Below, in pieces: positions 12,099 through 25,285 of a stretch of DNA of 64,000 nt. The DNA is from Aphanomyces cochlioides (lineage: Eukaryota > Oomycota > Saprolegniomycetes > Saprolegniales > Verrucalvaceae), in assembly GCA_019828595.1 (NCBI GenBank), contig JAHQRK010000015.1:1984001-2048000 (forward strand), read 5' to 3'. The notes under the pieces were generated by a model. The model was not told where the DNA came from. It saw nothing but the letters and a program-made list of their open reading frames with translations, and did no database searches. The translations under genes were made by a program, and so were the position numbers. The first letter of the stretch is position 1. Each line of letters starts with the position of its first letter.

Positions 12099-12810
12099 CT
12101 GACGGCTAGTCTGGAACGTCTCCATTGCACATGGCAGCTCAAAATGGTCATCTCGAAGTTGTCAAGGAGCTTCTGGCTCATGGTGCTCCAATCAATAATG
12201 TTAGCCCCAAGGTACTCGCGACTTGGTTGCCCTCCTCTCAGTGTATCTCCTTATGATTAGAGTGGCTCGACGGCATTGTTTATTGCGTCGCAACATGGCT
12301 ATGCTGATGTCGTTCGTGAACTCTTGAACCATGGCGCCGATGTGGACTTGGCTATTCCGGTAATACTCACTTGATAAGGCGAGGAGAATGATATCTATCT
12401 GGTGACCTTAGGGCGACATCTCCCCACTCTTCATGGCGTCAGGATATGGCCATGTTGAGGTCATCAAACTACTCGTGGAGTTTGGAGCAAATGTTGACAA
12501 GCACATGGAAGTACTAAAGTGCATTGTTCCTTCCTTGATATTGTGCCCTCGAGTGGCTCAACGCCTTTGATGCTTGCCGCGCATAGTGGAAACGTCCAAG
12601 TCTTGCAAGTGTTACTCCATGCTGGAGCAAACTTGTCAGCCACCGCCAATGTACATTTCATGACTTTGCCTCGAGCTGATTTCTGTCTAGGATGGCAAAT
12701 CCGCGTGGGATTATGTCCAAAGGGACTTCCATCCTGAAGTTATTTCACTTTTCCAAGAATGGCGAGCTATAACCTCGGACAAGTCCAGTCTCCCGTCGTG
12801 TTCGCTATAA
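10796..12810 (+). CDS. Ankyrin-repeat protein, one repeat per exon (14 exons)
   Basis: Exons are 10796-10918, 10968-11066, 11112-11210, 11254-11352, 11396-11491, 11534-11635, 11678-11776, 11823-11921, 11956-12057, 12110-12211, 12261-12359, 12412-12518, 12554-12650 and 12691-12810. The sum is 1,443 nt (480 aa plus stop). Exons 2-11 are 96-102 nt, each encoding exactly one ankyrin repeat (GATPLxxAAxxGHxDVVKELLxHGAD), split by phase-0 introns of 34-52 nt. The protein is nearly all ankyrin, so it is probably a protein-binding scaffold; the partner is unknown. Oddity: TGA at 10904-10906 is in frame within exon 1, 36 codons after the start. Either the gene is broken, the start lies further on, or exon 1 is wrong. 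The join of exons 12 and 13 (35-nt intron, phase 2) is less certain. Confidence 0.72.
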
Positions 12811-13321
12811 TTCTTTACCTAAAACACCAATTGCTGCTTCAAGATCTACGTCAAGTGTCCTAAGTCAATGGCACTTTGTGTTGTTAACTGTGTCAGACGT
12901 AAGTTTGACTGTAATCGAAGTTCGATACGATATCGTTGGGAGTAGTTGCACGCACGCCAAGTTGATTGATCTTCTTGATAAACGACTGTCTTCACCAGCA
13001 GTCGTGCAGTCATATATCTCCCGAGCATTTGTAGTGATTTCGGGATTGGCTGACAAACTCGGAGAACGACACATTACCACATCTTCTTTTGACGGGAATA
13101 TCAAAACAATTGTCCTTCGTCCTGGAAGGCCAGCCTTGCATTGCCCCTGCGCGCCAGATCGAGCTGTTCTTCTTCGACAGTGTACGAATTACTGAGGGGC
13201 GTCTAGCTTGATTTTCTTTTGTATTGTACTGGTGTATTGTAGCGAAACTTTCCCCCAGCATTGCCACGTTGAGCTGTTTGGATTGTTGTCGAAAGTCTAA
13301 TAACCGGGTGTCCGGATAAAC
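12811..13321. other. Spacer of the inverted repeat, no clear gene
   Basis: Small open frames exist on both strands (for example 12878-13195 plus), but none has a recognisable domain or clear splice structure. A reversed copy of the TATCCGGA motif (TCCGGATAAA) lies at 13311-13320. Confidence 0.4.
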
Positions 13322-13335
13322 ATGCATTTTGAAAT

Positions 13336-14097
13336 TTGCGCCATTCCGAAGCAAACGAGACGAAGAAGAGACGTCGTACGTCAACTCGCTCTGGTCCTTC
13401 GACGAGATCGTCGTCCACGGCACCAGTAACAGCGGCCGTGCCTGCGCCAACTACTCCAGCGCCATCGACAAGAACTCAAGTCATTCACGTGAATGATGTC
13501 AATAGAGTGAAGACCAGGTTGATCGAGATCTGGAACGACCCGATCACCAACGCGCCTTTCACCGATGAAGACGGAGATCCTTCGTGGGGGCCAGTTACTT
13601 TGCACGACGATATCACGTGGAGTGATTTTGAGCGCTGGCTCAATCTCAACGAAGGACAACTACGTCGTTGGATATTTGAGCCGAAAGGCGATGGATCCGA
13701 GAAAGGACGAGTGATTGTCTACAGCATCCCGACGCACACCCACGAAGCCACGGCCGGAGCGATTACATTTTCCATTGTTGAGCAAATCCAAGTCGCTGGA
13801 CATGATTCTGGACTGATTCGTCCCGTGCGACAGCTAGCTTCTCCCAGGTGTCAGACAGGAGATCACAGACAAGAACCCGACATGAGACTTTTCCCAGTGG
13901 GCTTGACGGTCGGAGGAGCGGTGTTGGCGGCCGCACCAAACTTACCATATCCCAACATCGTCATCGAAGTTGCCTTCAAGAACGAAAATTCAGATGGCGT
14001 TTCCTCTGGCGTCAGTGTATACTGGTGTTGCCTTGCCGGCAGCTCTAGCTGGTGTCGGTCATACCGCAGAGGTAGAGGTCACCAGTCTGACAACTAA
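13336..14097 (+). pseudogene. Uma2-like (PD-(D/E)XK fold) protein, truncated by the inverted repeat
   Basis: The frame is open for 253 codons but has no ATG at its start (first codon TTG). It begins with a basic/Ser-Thr/Pro-rich stretch, then a folded region with WSDFERWLNLN, PDMRLFPVG and YPNIVIEVAFKNE. A PD motif followed by a strand reading IVIEV is typical of Uma2/DUF820 nuclease-like proteins, which are expanded in some oomycetes; this assignment is tentative. The right arm of the inverted repeat begins at 14068, so the last ten codons are antisense ankyrin intron and the natural C-terminus is lost. A start in a missing upstream exon is possible. Confidence 0.4.
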
Positions 14098-15370
14098 TAA
14101 CTAATTACCTCTTCGTCAACGCAGTCCATGGAAGCACCATACTTGAACAGTTCCTTGAGAACGTCGAGATGGCCTCTTTCAGCAGCAATTAACAAAGCTG
14201 TTGCTCCCGTCTACTCATTTGAAGTCAACCACAGAGGATTGTACATCCATTGTAGCGTCGATATCAGCCCCATGGCTCAGTAATTCCTTGACAACTTCCA
14301 AGTGATTATACTCCACGGCGATGATCAGTGGCGTCGATCCTCTCTACGAGCAGACTCTCAAGGCCATTGGCTTCTAGTGCAAATCTCACTGTCATGGACA
14401 AATTGACGTCAGCTCCATGTTTCAAAAGCTCTTGAACGATGTCAAGAAGGCCAAGTTGGCTCGCTGCAAAGAGAGATGTCGTTCCACTCTAAAGTAACGA
14501 TTGACCTCAGAGATTTTAGGTTTCAAGTACCTCTGTCGTCGCGTTGATATCTGCTCCATGCTCGAGAAGAAGCTTGACGACGTCAAGATGACCTCCTGAC
14601 GAAGCCATGATCAATGGCGTTGTCGTTCCATTCTAGATCAATGTTAGCAAGGTGCTTTGGTTATACCAGTCAACATGTGGAGTCTCAATCGATGCTCCAT
14701 AGGCTACGAGCTTCTTGATGACACCAACGTGGCCATTTTGTGCTGCGACTAGTAATGGCGTTGCTCCTCTCTGGCAGACAGTTAGAATGGAATTTAATGG
14801 CGAAATGGGATACCTCGTGTCGTGCTTGCACTTGAGCTCCATGAGCTAAAAGCTCATCGACAACGTCTCCAAATCCATCTTTGGCTGCCATGAACAGTGG
14901 CGTTGCTCCACTCTAGTCCGATGTGATGAAAGTCAGGGGAGAATGAAAACTTTACCGATGTGGCCTTATCAACAGCAGCCCCATGGGCGAGTAATTCCTT
15001 GACGACGTCAAGATGTCCACGCTCGGAAGCCATATTGAGAGCCGTAGCGCCAGCCTACCGTGAAGAAAGAAATCAGCGAGGGGTAAGAATGACTTCTACC
15101 TTCATGGTTTGGTCGATGTCAGCACCATGAGCTAGTAATTCTTTGACGACATCCGCGAATCCATTTTGAGCTGCAAGGATTAATGGAGTTGCGCCTTCCT
15201 AGTCAAAAGAAGCAAGTCATGCATGCTTAAGTTACAAAGGACGCTACCTCGACTTCATATCACCAGTTGACAGGAGCGCCTTCGTTCAAGAGTTTCTTCA
15301 CAGTACTGAAATGTCCAAGACCTGCAGCGTTGTAAAGCTCTACCCCGATCAAATCTTGCTCAAATTCCAT
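14068..15370 (-). pseudogene. 3'-truncated ankyrin gene copy in the right arm
   Basis: Mirror image of exons 1-9 of the ankyrin gene at 10796-12057. The start codon is at 15370 and exon 9 ends at 14109. It carries the same in-frame TGA (mirror of 10904) and the same exon boundaries. Exons 10-14 are absent because the arm ends inside intron 9, running into the truncated Uma2-like reading frame coming from the other side. Without a terminal exon it probably does not make the full protein. Confidence 0.75.
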
Positions 15371-15617
15371 TTCTACAAGCAAGTCCAGCTTGATTCGACC
15401 GTCACTAGAGACATCCACGTACGAGCGCCGTGCAAATTCGCTTCTTCAGTCCACACGTCCTTCCCCAGGAGAACAAGTCAGAAACTTTGGTCGCACTTTT
15501 TGAGTTGCAATTTTGACTTATTCCAGATTTGACCAATCAGATTGAGTTATCTGTCCCCAGAAATTCATGAGATTCAAATATATGAAATTGAGTATATATT
15601 CAACCTCAATGAATCTG
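14068..15617 (-). repeat. Right arm of the 1,550-bp inverted repeat
   Basis: Reverse complement of 10549-12098, apparently without mismatch, separated from it by 1,969 bp. Identity ends at 15617 (after CCTCAATGAATCTG); beyond that the flank is only distantly related to the left flank. The absence of divergence suggests a recent duplication, recent gene conversion, or an assembly artefact. Confidence 0.9.
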
Positions 15618-16560
15618 TTCAATTAGACTTGATCATGCTGGGCGATGGCAATGCCAAGGTGCAAAACTCTTCGTAGAGCTCGCAGAGGTCGCTGAAGATT
15701 ACCAAGGCATCGGTTAACTACTAGAATCCACTTTGTCCTGATGAAGGAATAGATTCTACTTGAAGAAATCTTCTATGAACATGGACCTTTTCTCTTCGAT
15801 GACCGCCATGTTTTAAGTGCACCTGCACGAATATTTTGATCAAGGACGAGTCCAATTCACTGCAGAGATACCTTCACAACAAGTGTCAACATATCACGTA
15901 CTGCGGTATACTTTTCAGCGCTGGAGGCATTCAATAAGTCCCAAAGGTCGAAGGTGTTTTTTCACCAAAACATCTTTGAAACCATCCAACACTAGATCAC
16001 ATAAAATTTATGTGAAAGCCTTCATGCATACTACTAGTATGGTGCACATCAGCTGAAGACAGCGAAATTTATAGCCTAACGCCTATTGCTATAAGTCATT
16101 TGAAAGTGCATATTCAGGTATGTAAGACCACAAAATCGTTAGCGCTGGACAAGACGAAGAGAAGTTACCGCTTGGTTTTTCAATCCGATGAAAACTAAAA
16201 AAGTTATAGATATTTAACGTCAGTGCTTTGAACTGTGAAGATGTATGGAGTCTGGCATAAATTGGCCGTTCGGTCTATCTTGATGTTTGTATACTTATTC
16301 TATCCGGACGTTCTATCCGGACATATTGGTGAGTTTAACCACTTGAGTCCTAAATAACGTATAATACTTAATAGGTTAAACGCAAAATCAGTAGGTCTAA
16401 CTTTTACAGTCTACGTTATATAATAAAACCATGTGAGATCAAATTGGCCAGAATGCAGTCTACAGCTGATGTGCACCATAGTATTTCACACTCTTCCCCA
16501 AGATTTCAAAATATTTGGCATTCAATAAATAATTGTATTGATACCATAACAATATATTGT
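15618..16560. other. Right outer flank and intergenic region before MCM5
   Basis: 15618-15970 is a diverged counterpart of 10211-10548 with frame-breaking stops. The rest is AT-rich with no gene seen. A doubled TATCCGGAC motif lies at about 16302-16322, some 290 bp upstream of the MCM5 start. Confidence 0.5.
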
Positions 16561-16571
16561 TCCACGGATAA

Positions 16572-16581
16572 TATCCGGATT
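16572..16581 (+). promoter_or_regulatory. TATCCGGA motif upstream of MCM5
   Basis: TATCCGGATT ends 26 bp before the MCM5 ATG at 16608. The same motif sits at similar distances upstream of three other plus-strand genes in this window (24527, 59479, 60811), so it may be a core promoter or initiator element. Confidence 0.45.
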
Positions 16582-16607
16582 CCTTCTGACATTATTTTTT
16601 GGCGCGA

Positions 16608-19033
<2,426 letters not shown>

Positions 19034-19604
19034 TCCACTGAAGATATGTTGAACTATTTGCTCCGAGTCAAAATCATCACCATCTTAAAGATGCAGACAA
19101 CAGGAAAGGCAGCGCTTCTCCAAGGAGCACTTGTGTCCCAAGTTGTTTTTGAAGTTTTGTGGCTTATGGTACAAGTAATGCAGCCCATGCACTATGAGAA
19201 GACCCAGTGGACGCTAAGCGAAGCACGCGGCCATGATCACTGGCTTGGACAGCCGGGATATATCTATGATGAACCTGGTTGGATTACGGTCCCATGCTTG
19301 CGTTTTCCCAGCGCGACTGTTGCAATTTTCTCCAGAACTATTAAAACTCGCAAGGCAGTGTGGTTGCAGCAGCGCGTAGAACAGTGTACTCGCGCATCAC
19401 CTCTATGGTCCATGTCATACTCGGGGGGAATTGCAGAGAGCTCCAGGGGGGCGAGAATTCCCTGACTGCGGATGTCAATGAAAGCCCCCTGAGAGATGTC
19501 CATGAGGCGAATAGGCCTGCTTACAGTGTCCGCGATGACGTCCCCAAAGCATGTGAATCGAGTTCCTATGAAGACTTGCATTTAGTTGTGGTTTAATCTT
19601 TTCT
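19034..19604. other. Gap between MCM5 and lipoyl synthase
   Basis: Protein-like short frames occur on both strands (plus 19360-19596, minus 19581-19264), but no domain is recognised and they overlap each other. One of them may be real; I cannot decide which. Confidence 0.35.
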
Positions 19605-20737
19605 CTATGCTTGGTTCGTCTGGACAGTGGCCTTCTTGCCACGGAGAAGGTTCGTGAGAAAGTATTCGCCGGCTTTGTAACTCGATCGGACCATTGGACC
19701 CGAGGCGACGTAGAGGAAGCCCATGCCTTCAGCGAACTTTTGCCATTCTGCGAAAGCTTCAGGAGTGATGTACGCAGCGACGGGCATGTGCTTGGTTGAA
19801 GGACGAAGGTATTGGCCAAATGTGACCACGTCAACGCCAGACGTGCGCAAATCTTTGAGAGTTTGCATCACATCGGCAGGAGTTTCGCCAACCCCGAGCA
19901 TAATGGACGTCTTGGTCACGAGAGAAGGCTGAGCCTCCTTGGCGAGCTCTAGGACGCGCAAAGATTGTCGATAGTTGGCACGGTAGTCACGAACGCGGCG
20001 CTGCAATCGCTCGACCGTCTCGACGTTGTGAGCAAACACATCCAGGCCCGAGCGAGCGACTTTTTCAACCAAATCGACTCGGCCAGAGAAATCGGGCGTC
20101 AAACACTCGATGAGGATTTCAGGCAATTCTTGACGGAGGTGGCGGACCTAAATTTGTTGTGAATGCAAGCTATAGGTTCAAGCAATACGGTGGAGGCGAA
20201 ATGTTCGGCACCAGCATCCGGCAGATCGTCACGATCGACACTTGTAAAGACAATGTAATCGAGACCCCATTGCGCAATAGCTTTGGATACGTTCACAGGC
20301 TCATCTGGATCAAGAGGAGGAGGACGGCGGCTTGTCTTGACAGCGCAGAAGCTGCAACCACGGGTGCAAGTATCACCCATGAGCATGATTGTGGCCGTAG
20401 CCGTGCCGTTCTTGCCGCCACCCCAGCATTCGCCAATGTTTGGGCACTTGGCTTCTTCACAGACTGTTGCAAGTTTGAGAGAGCGCACGGTGTCGCGGAG
20501 ACGAATGTAGTTTTCTCCGGTTGTTGGCTGCGCTTTCAACCAGTCGGGCTTTCGGTTGGCTGCTGACGGTCGACGCGACGGCTTGACAGTCGAAGCGATG
20601 AGATCTTCCGAGCTGAGCACATTGTCGCCCCAGGAAACCATCGGATCGCGCACTTTGGCCGCTTCTTCCGCCAATTGCTGGCGCAAGGCTTCAAGACGCG
20701 ATTGGCGCGTTGGCGCCGTCGAGAAAACTCGGCGCAT
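19605..20737 (-). CDS. LIAS: Lipoyl synthase, mitochondrial
   Basis: Radical-SAM enzyme that inserts two sulfurs into octanoylated lipoyl domains. Exons 20737-20189 and 20147-19605 (intron 41 nt, GT-AG) give 363 aa. The N-terminus ([20 protein letters not shown]) is Arg/Ser-rich without acids at first, fitting a mitochondrial targeting peptide. The auxiliary cluster motif [12 protein letters not shown] and the radical-SAM motif CTRGCSFC are both intact. The C-terminal region has [22 protein letters not shown] and [10 protein letters not shown], all diagnostic of LipA/LIAS. The conserved serine near the end is in [15 protein letters not shown]. Its mitochondrial neighbour cytochrome c1 is on the other strand. 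Confidence 0.97.
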
Positions 20738-21821
20738 TTTGAAAAATGAAATAAAAAATGGGATATTTATTTTTTATTGGAGATGCAGCACTTGAACAAA
20801 TATTTGAAAACCTTTTCAAAAGAAATCATGCCACATCCTATGACAATTCAGCTGTGATTCAAGGTCAAGCTTTAGTTTTAAAATAGTTTAAAAATTACTA
20901 CAAACCAGTGACAACATATTTCAATATAGATTAAAACTCACTCATCATCATGTTTTAAATTGCATTCTATTGGCACTTGCATATTGTCAAAGTATTTCAA
21001 AATATTTTAAAATACATTTGAAAGTGTCATTAGTCTGCATGAAATATTTCAAATGTTTTAAATACTTTGGTTTTTGACCCATCTTTTCCATGCTCGACGC
21101 TCTCCCATGACAAGATGTGCAATCAAGTTCTCGACGCTGAGACTCTTCCGCTTTGTGGACTCCGTACAAAGGTAAGCGTACTCCAATAAAGCATATTTCG
21201 AGCTCAGCATTTGCTTTTTGATCGTCCACAATCCAAACCAGCACTTGCAATCCGGACACACCTGGACAATGAGTTGTTTGCGAGTCGATCGTCTCTTCCA
21301 TGGATGTTGACGAAAGGTTTCTCGACAGGATTGAATAGCAGGACGAAGCCGAGCGATACACAAGATTGTCCTGCTGGAACACCTCTGTTCTATAGGTGCA
21401 TGTCGCCATGATGCTTTTCCGCTGGACTTCGTGACGAATCTGTCGAAACACGTCGAAGAAATGGCCGTTTTCTGGCGCAAAAAGCACAGTACTGCATTAT
21501 GCATAACTTCGCCATGGCATTCACATATCCCTGGACACTGAGGCCCATTGATTCATGTAGATGGAGCGCCGCATACGCCGCGTGTGTCTTTGTGGTCGTG
21601 TCAAACTGACTGAAAGTGTAAGGGGTAGGGCGTTGACGTAAAATCCGATTACCTGTATAATATAATATTGTCTCAGAAAGGATAAGTTTATTATACGAGA
21701 ATCCTCCCAGGAATACTGTAATAGTATATATAACTGTAATATAAAATATATAAATTAATGAAGGTTTTCCACCAGACGCCTCACTTGAGTGGTGCTAAAG
21801 CATTTTGGTTCTGGGCGAAGC
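20738..21821. other. AT-rich intergenic region with an uncertain minus-strand frame
   Basis: Two overlapping minus-strand frames (21487-20987 and 21504-21058) are open for about 150 codons. One shows CPDCKCWFGLW, possibly half of a zinc site, but there is no clear start or domain. Otherwise A/T-rich, including several near-repeats of ATTTCAAAATATTT at 20990-21060. Confidence 0.4.
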
Positions 21822-22643
21822 ATGTTCAAACGGATCGCTCAGTCTCCGGCGCTGAAGAAGGCCGCGGCTGCTGCCGGCGGAGCCGCAGTGAGTGGCTGCG
21901 TCCTTACAGGTGTCACGTCTTTCAGTGATGACAGCATCCCAGCGTTGCACTACGGATTCGAGCACCAAGGTCCTTTCACTTCGTTTGATTATGCCGCGGT
22001 CCGTCGTGGTTACCAAGTGTACAAGGAGGTGTGCTCCACTTGCCACTCGATCGACAAGATCCACTTCCGTCACTTGGTCGGTGTAACCCACACTGAAGCG
22101 GAAGCCAAGAAGCTTGCTGAAGACATCGAAGTCGTCGATGGCCCGAACGATGAAGGCGAAATGTTCGAACGTCCGGGTAAGTTGAGTGATCCGTTGCCCA
22201 AGCCGTACGCGAACGACGAAGCCGCCGCTGCTGCTAACAACGGTGCCATTCCTCCGGATCTCTCGTTGATTGTGAAGGCGCGCCACGCTGGTGCCGACTA
22301 TTTGTTTGCCCTTTTGACGGGCTACTACGAACCCCCGGAGGGCAAGGAATTGGGCAACGGATTGCACTACAACCCTTACTTTGGTGGTGGAGCTATTGCC
22401 ATGGAAAAGCAATTGGAAGATGGCAAGGTTACTTATGAAGATGGCACGCCTGCCACTGCGTCCCAAATGGCCAAGGATGTCGCCATCTTTTTGTCTTGGG
22501 CCGCCGAACCCGAACACGATGAACGCAAGAAGATGGGCATGCAATGGTGCTTTGGTCTTCTAGTTGCGGGCCTCTTGACCGGCTACTACAAACGCATGCG
22601 TTGGGCACCTTTGAAGACCCGTAAGATCTCGTATTTCAAGTAA
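21822..22643 (+). CDS. CYT1: Cytochrome c1, heme protein of complex III
   Basis: Transfers electrons from the Rieske protein to cytochrome c in the mitochondrial bc1 complex. Intronless, 273 aa from ATG 21822 (MFKRIAQSPALKK, a basic amphipathic leader followed by an Ala/Gly stretch, as in bipartite intermembrane-space sorting signals). The covalent heme motif is CSTCHS with both cysteines. PPDLSLIVKARHAG, then GGGAIAM with the likely axial Met, and a C-terminal transmembrane helix (WCFGLLVAGLLTGYY) ending in the matrix-side tail KTRKISYFK complete the family pattern. An in-frame GTG upstream (21789) is not needed as a start. Confidence 0.97.
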   Translation: MFKRIAQSPALKKAAAAAGGAAVSGCVLTGVTSFSDDSIPALHYGFEHQGPFTSFDYAAVRRGYQVYKEVCSTCHSIDKIHFRHLVGVTHTEAEAKKLAEDIEVVDGPNDEGEMFERPGKLSDPLPKPYANDEAAAAANNGAIPPDLSLIVKARHAGADYLFALLTGYYEPPEGKELGNGLHYNPYFGGGAIAMEKQLEDGKVTYEDGTPATASQMAKDVAIFLSWAAEPEHDERKKMGMQWCFGLLVAGLLTGYYKRMRWAPLKTRKISYFK

Positions 22644-22879
22644 GGGAGCTATAGATAAGAGCAAATCCACCCATCTCCCTTGGTGTTCCACAGTCACTTG
22701 GGCTGACAACCAACATGCTCTTTCTTGGCAATCTCCATACAATAGGTAAATTAGCGAATAAAATAAGAATTTTTAAAAATGAATATTTATCCACGAAAAT
22801 TTAAATGCTTTTCGTGAATAAATGAATTTTTAGGAAAATTTGTTAAATTATTTATCCGAAAACCATTTTTATTCAAAAA

Positions 22880-23750
22880 TTATGATTTTGTCATGAAACT
22901 ACGCAAACGTGATAAGATGAGCTCAAGCGCGACGGCGTTGACACCGACAGGAACCAAGATATCAGCAACGCGTTTGCTTGGCTCGACAAAGAGAAGATGC
23001 ATAGGTCGCACTGTTGTCATGTACTGCTCGATGACAGATTCTGCAGTGCGGCCACGCTCTCGGATATCGCGACGCAATCGGCGGATAAAGCGAACATCCG
23101 ATGGGGTTTCTACAAATACTTTGATGTCCATGAGGTTGACAAGGTCAGGATCCGTAAAGAGAAGGATGCCTTCAAGAAGGATGACGGATTTAGGAGTCAT
23201 GGACTGTGTCTCGGGACGTCGGGAGTGCGTCGTAAAGTCGTACATGGGGATATCACAAGGAATACCGTCCTTGAGCTTGGCAAGATGCGACACAAGGAGA
23301 GCCGTATCGAGTGCATCAGGGTGGTCAAAGTTGTGCTGCAAGATATCATACACAATGGAGATGGACGATAGAGTCTACCTGGGCACGTTCTTCCATTGAC
23401 AAATGCGAGAGATCTTTGTAGTAAAAGTCGTGCGAAAGATACGACACACCGTCTTCTCCAATGTCGTTGATAATAGCTTTCGAGAGTGTCGTCTTTCCTG
23501 ATCCTGATCCACCGCAGACTCCGATCACGAGGATTTCTTCATTTGCTGCAGAGGATGGCCGCCTTGCGAGGGAGAAACTTTCTGAGACCAGTTGGGCGTC
23601 TAGCAGATCCGATTGCACGCGTTTGGTCTGCGCTCGCTGAGGCTTTCGAGGGACATGCTCTTGCTTCTTTTTCGTGCGCATGGCCACCCAAACCATGGCA
23701 ATAGCAGCGCCAAGAAGCGCTACTTCAACGATCGGGCGTGGCGCCAGCAT
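22880..23750 (-). CDS. Uridine/cytidine kinase-like protein with N-terminal membrane anchor
   Basis: Predicted to phosphorylate uridine or cytidine (pyrimidine salvage). Exons 23750-23379 and 23335-22880 (43-nt intron) give 275 aa. The P-loop is GGSGSGKTTLS, followed by SHDFYYKD (substrate side), PMYDFTTHSR and LEGILLF, then RRLRRDIRERGR, the lid arginines of the Udk family. Unlike typical uridine kinases of about 210-260 aa, it begins with a hydrophobic helix (VEVALLGAAIAMVWVAM) and a KKKQ stop-transfer stretch, suggesting a tail facing the cytosol or a mitochondrial outer membrane anchor. It is closer to the short uridine kinases than to fused UPRT forms. Confidence 0.88.
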
Positions 23751-24616
23751 CTTTCAAAATGACGCCTCGGCCATCAAAATTCAGTGGCGGAAGAATACAA
23801 AAAAAGAATCAATCGTCTCATTTGAAATCTCTGTTATTCTATTTTATTTTTGAATTATTTGGTGAAAAATTACAACCGAGTCGATCTTATGGAGATTTCT
23901 CTGCGTGGATCGTCTAATCTAAAAATAGTCAAGCTGTGAATCGAATCCACATGGACACACAAAGCACATCTCTCCACGATATCTAGAGATTCATTCGTTT
24001 CGATTCAATGAATTCGTATGCCCAAAGATTTGAAGCTTTCATTGCTCCAGCTTGAGAGATTTGCAATGCTATAACACATCTATTTATTTATAAAGGGCAG
24101 TTATTAGACTTGATTATATCAAACTTTGCTTATCCAATTAGTCAAATATAATGTTTTGAAGGTTTTCTCACAAGTTGTTCAGACAACAAGTGACGAAAAC
24201 ATTCTTTCCCATGTTAATTCTCTGATTGTGCAATCGCGACCAGGACCTAGCGCCGTCTCCACTGAGGCTAAAATAAATGGCTCAGTGTTCATTGTCCGCA
24301 GATAATTACAGTTATCACCCCATGCGACTTGGCCCTTTTGAAGAGACAGCAGGAGTGAATGACGTCTTACTTAATCAAGCTTCCAACAAGCAAAGCCCAT
24401 TCGGCTCCTCTTTAAAGCAAGGCAAAGTAAATGCTCTAGAGAGCCAAGGAAGTTTGCCATTATACTTCCGAGAGCAAACTCCTTGATGTTAAGGTGCTGT
24501 CTTCAAGAATTTTCACTTCCCAATTTATCCGGATCCGGATACACGGGGTCACTTGAAAAGGCTAGTTTGAGTCACTTGAACTGAGTGCATATTTTCACTG
24601 GCGGCCATCAATCGAA
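23751..24616. other. Intergenic region
   Basis: AT-rich, no gene supported. A frame of 69 codons at 24277-24486 has no recognisable features. The TATCCGGA motif near the right end is listed separately. Confidence 0.5.
24527..24542 (+). promoter_or_regulatory. Double TATCCGGA motif
   Basis: TATCCGGATCCGGATA is a perfect 16-bp palindrome made of two overlapping TCCGGA cores. It lies 75 bp before the start codon at 24617. The same core is upstream of MCM5, the BAR-domain gene and CMC1. Confidence 0.45.
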
Positions 24617-25285
24617 ATGCAGCGCGTGAGAGTTGTCGCGTTGCGATGGAGCCGCGGTTTTGCGACCTCGGAAGGCGGTAAGAAGGGAAAGAAGGCTATC
24701 TTTGAAAAGGCCATGGCCAATGCTCCATTGAAGCCTACTGGTGTAACGGAAGCTGAAGAATTATCCAAGCTCGTCAAGGCCGAAGAAGCTTCTCCATCCG
24801 CGCCATTGTTCTTCTCGGACGAAGAACTCGATGCAGAATACGGCAAATTCAAGTCTGTCATGGAAGATGACGACGAAGAAGAGTCGGATTACGCGCCAGT
24901 GCAAGGTCGTGTTGAAAACGAAATGATCATGGCAGATAAGACGTGGCCACTTACATCCGGCACGGATCTCTTTATGGACTTGATCCAAATCCCCAAGGAC
25001 GGCCATCTCGAAGACAATGAACGCGAGCTTGTATTGAAGGAAGCATTCCGCCGCATGGGCCACACCTCGGTTTGGGACATTAAGCTCCCAACCATGAGCG
25101 TGGAAATCCCCAAGGACGACCCAGACTATGAAGCTTTGTCTATCATGAAGCAATCCTTGATGAACAACGGACGTATCAAGATGGACGACAAGAACGAGAT
25201 CATGGCAATGATTGTTGACGAAGTGACTCGTTTGCGTGCCGACAAGACCGATTTGATTCCTGGGTTGGATTTAGACGAAGATTAA
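24617..25285 (+). CDS. Probable mitochondrial protein of unknown function
   Basis: Intronless, 222 aa. The N-terminus (MQRVRVVALRWSRGFATSEGGKK) is a classic mitochondrial presequence: Arg-rich, no acids, with a likely cleavage near RGF-AT. The rest is acidic and helical, with an Asp/Glu cluster (MEDDDEEES) and a terminal DLDED. I do not recognise the family. Codon usage matches the neighbouring housekeeping genes. It could be a lineage-specific mitoribosomal or respiratory-complex subunit; that is a guess from the targeting signal alone. Confidence 0.75.
   Translation: MQRVRVVALRWSRGFATSEGGKKGKKAIFEKAMANAPLKPTGVTEAEELSKLVKAEEASPSAPLFFSDEELDAEYGKFKSVMEDDDEEESDYAPVQGRVENEMIMADKTWPLTSGTDLFMDLIQIPKDGHLEDNERELVLKEAFRRMGHTSVWDIKLPTMSVEIPKDDPDYEALSIMKQSLMNNGRIKMDDKNEIMAMIVDEVTRLRADKTDLIPGLDLDED

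Noticed and set aside
21795..22544. 249-codon minus-strand open frame
   Set aside because: It runs exactly antisense to cytochrome c1, whose protein is unmistakable.
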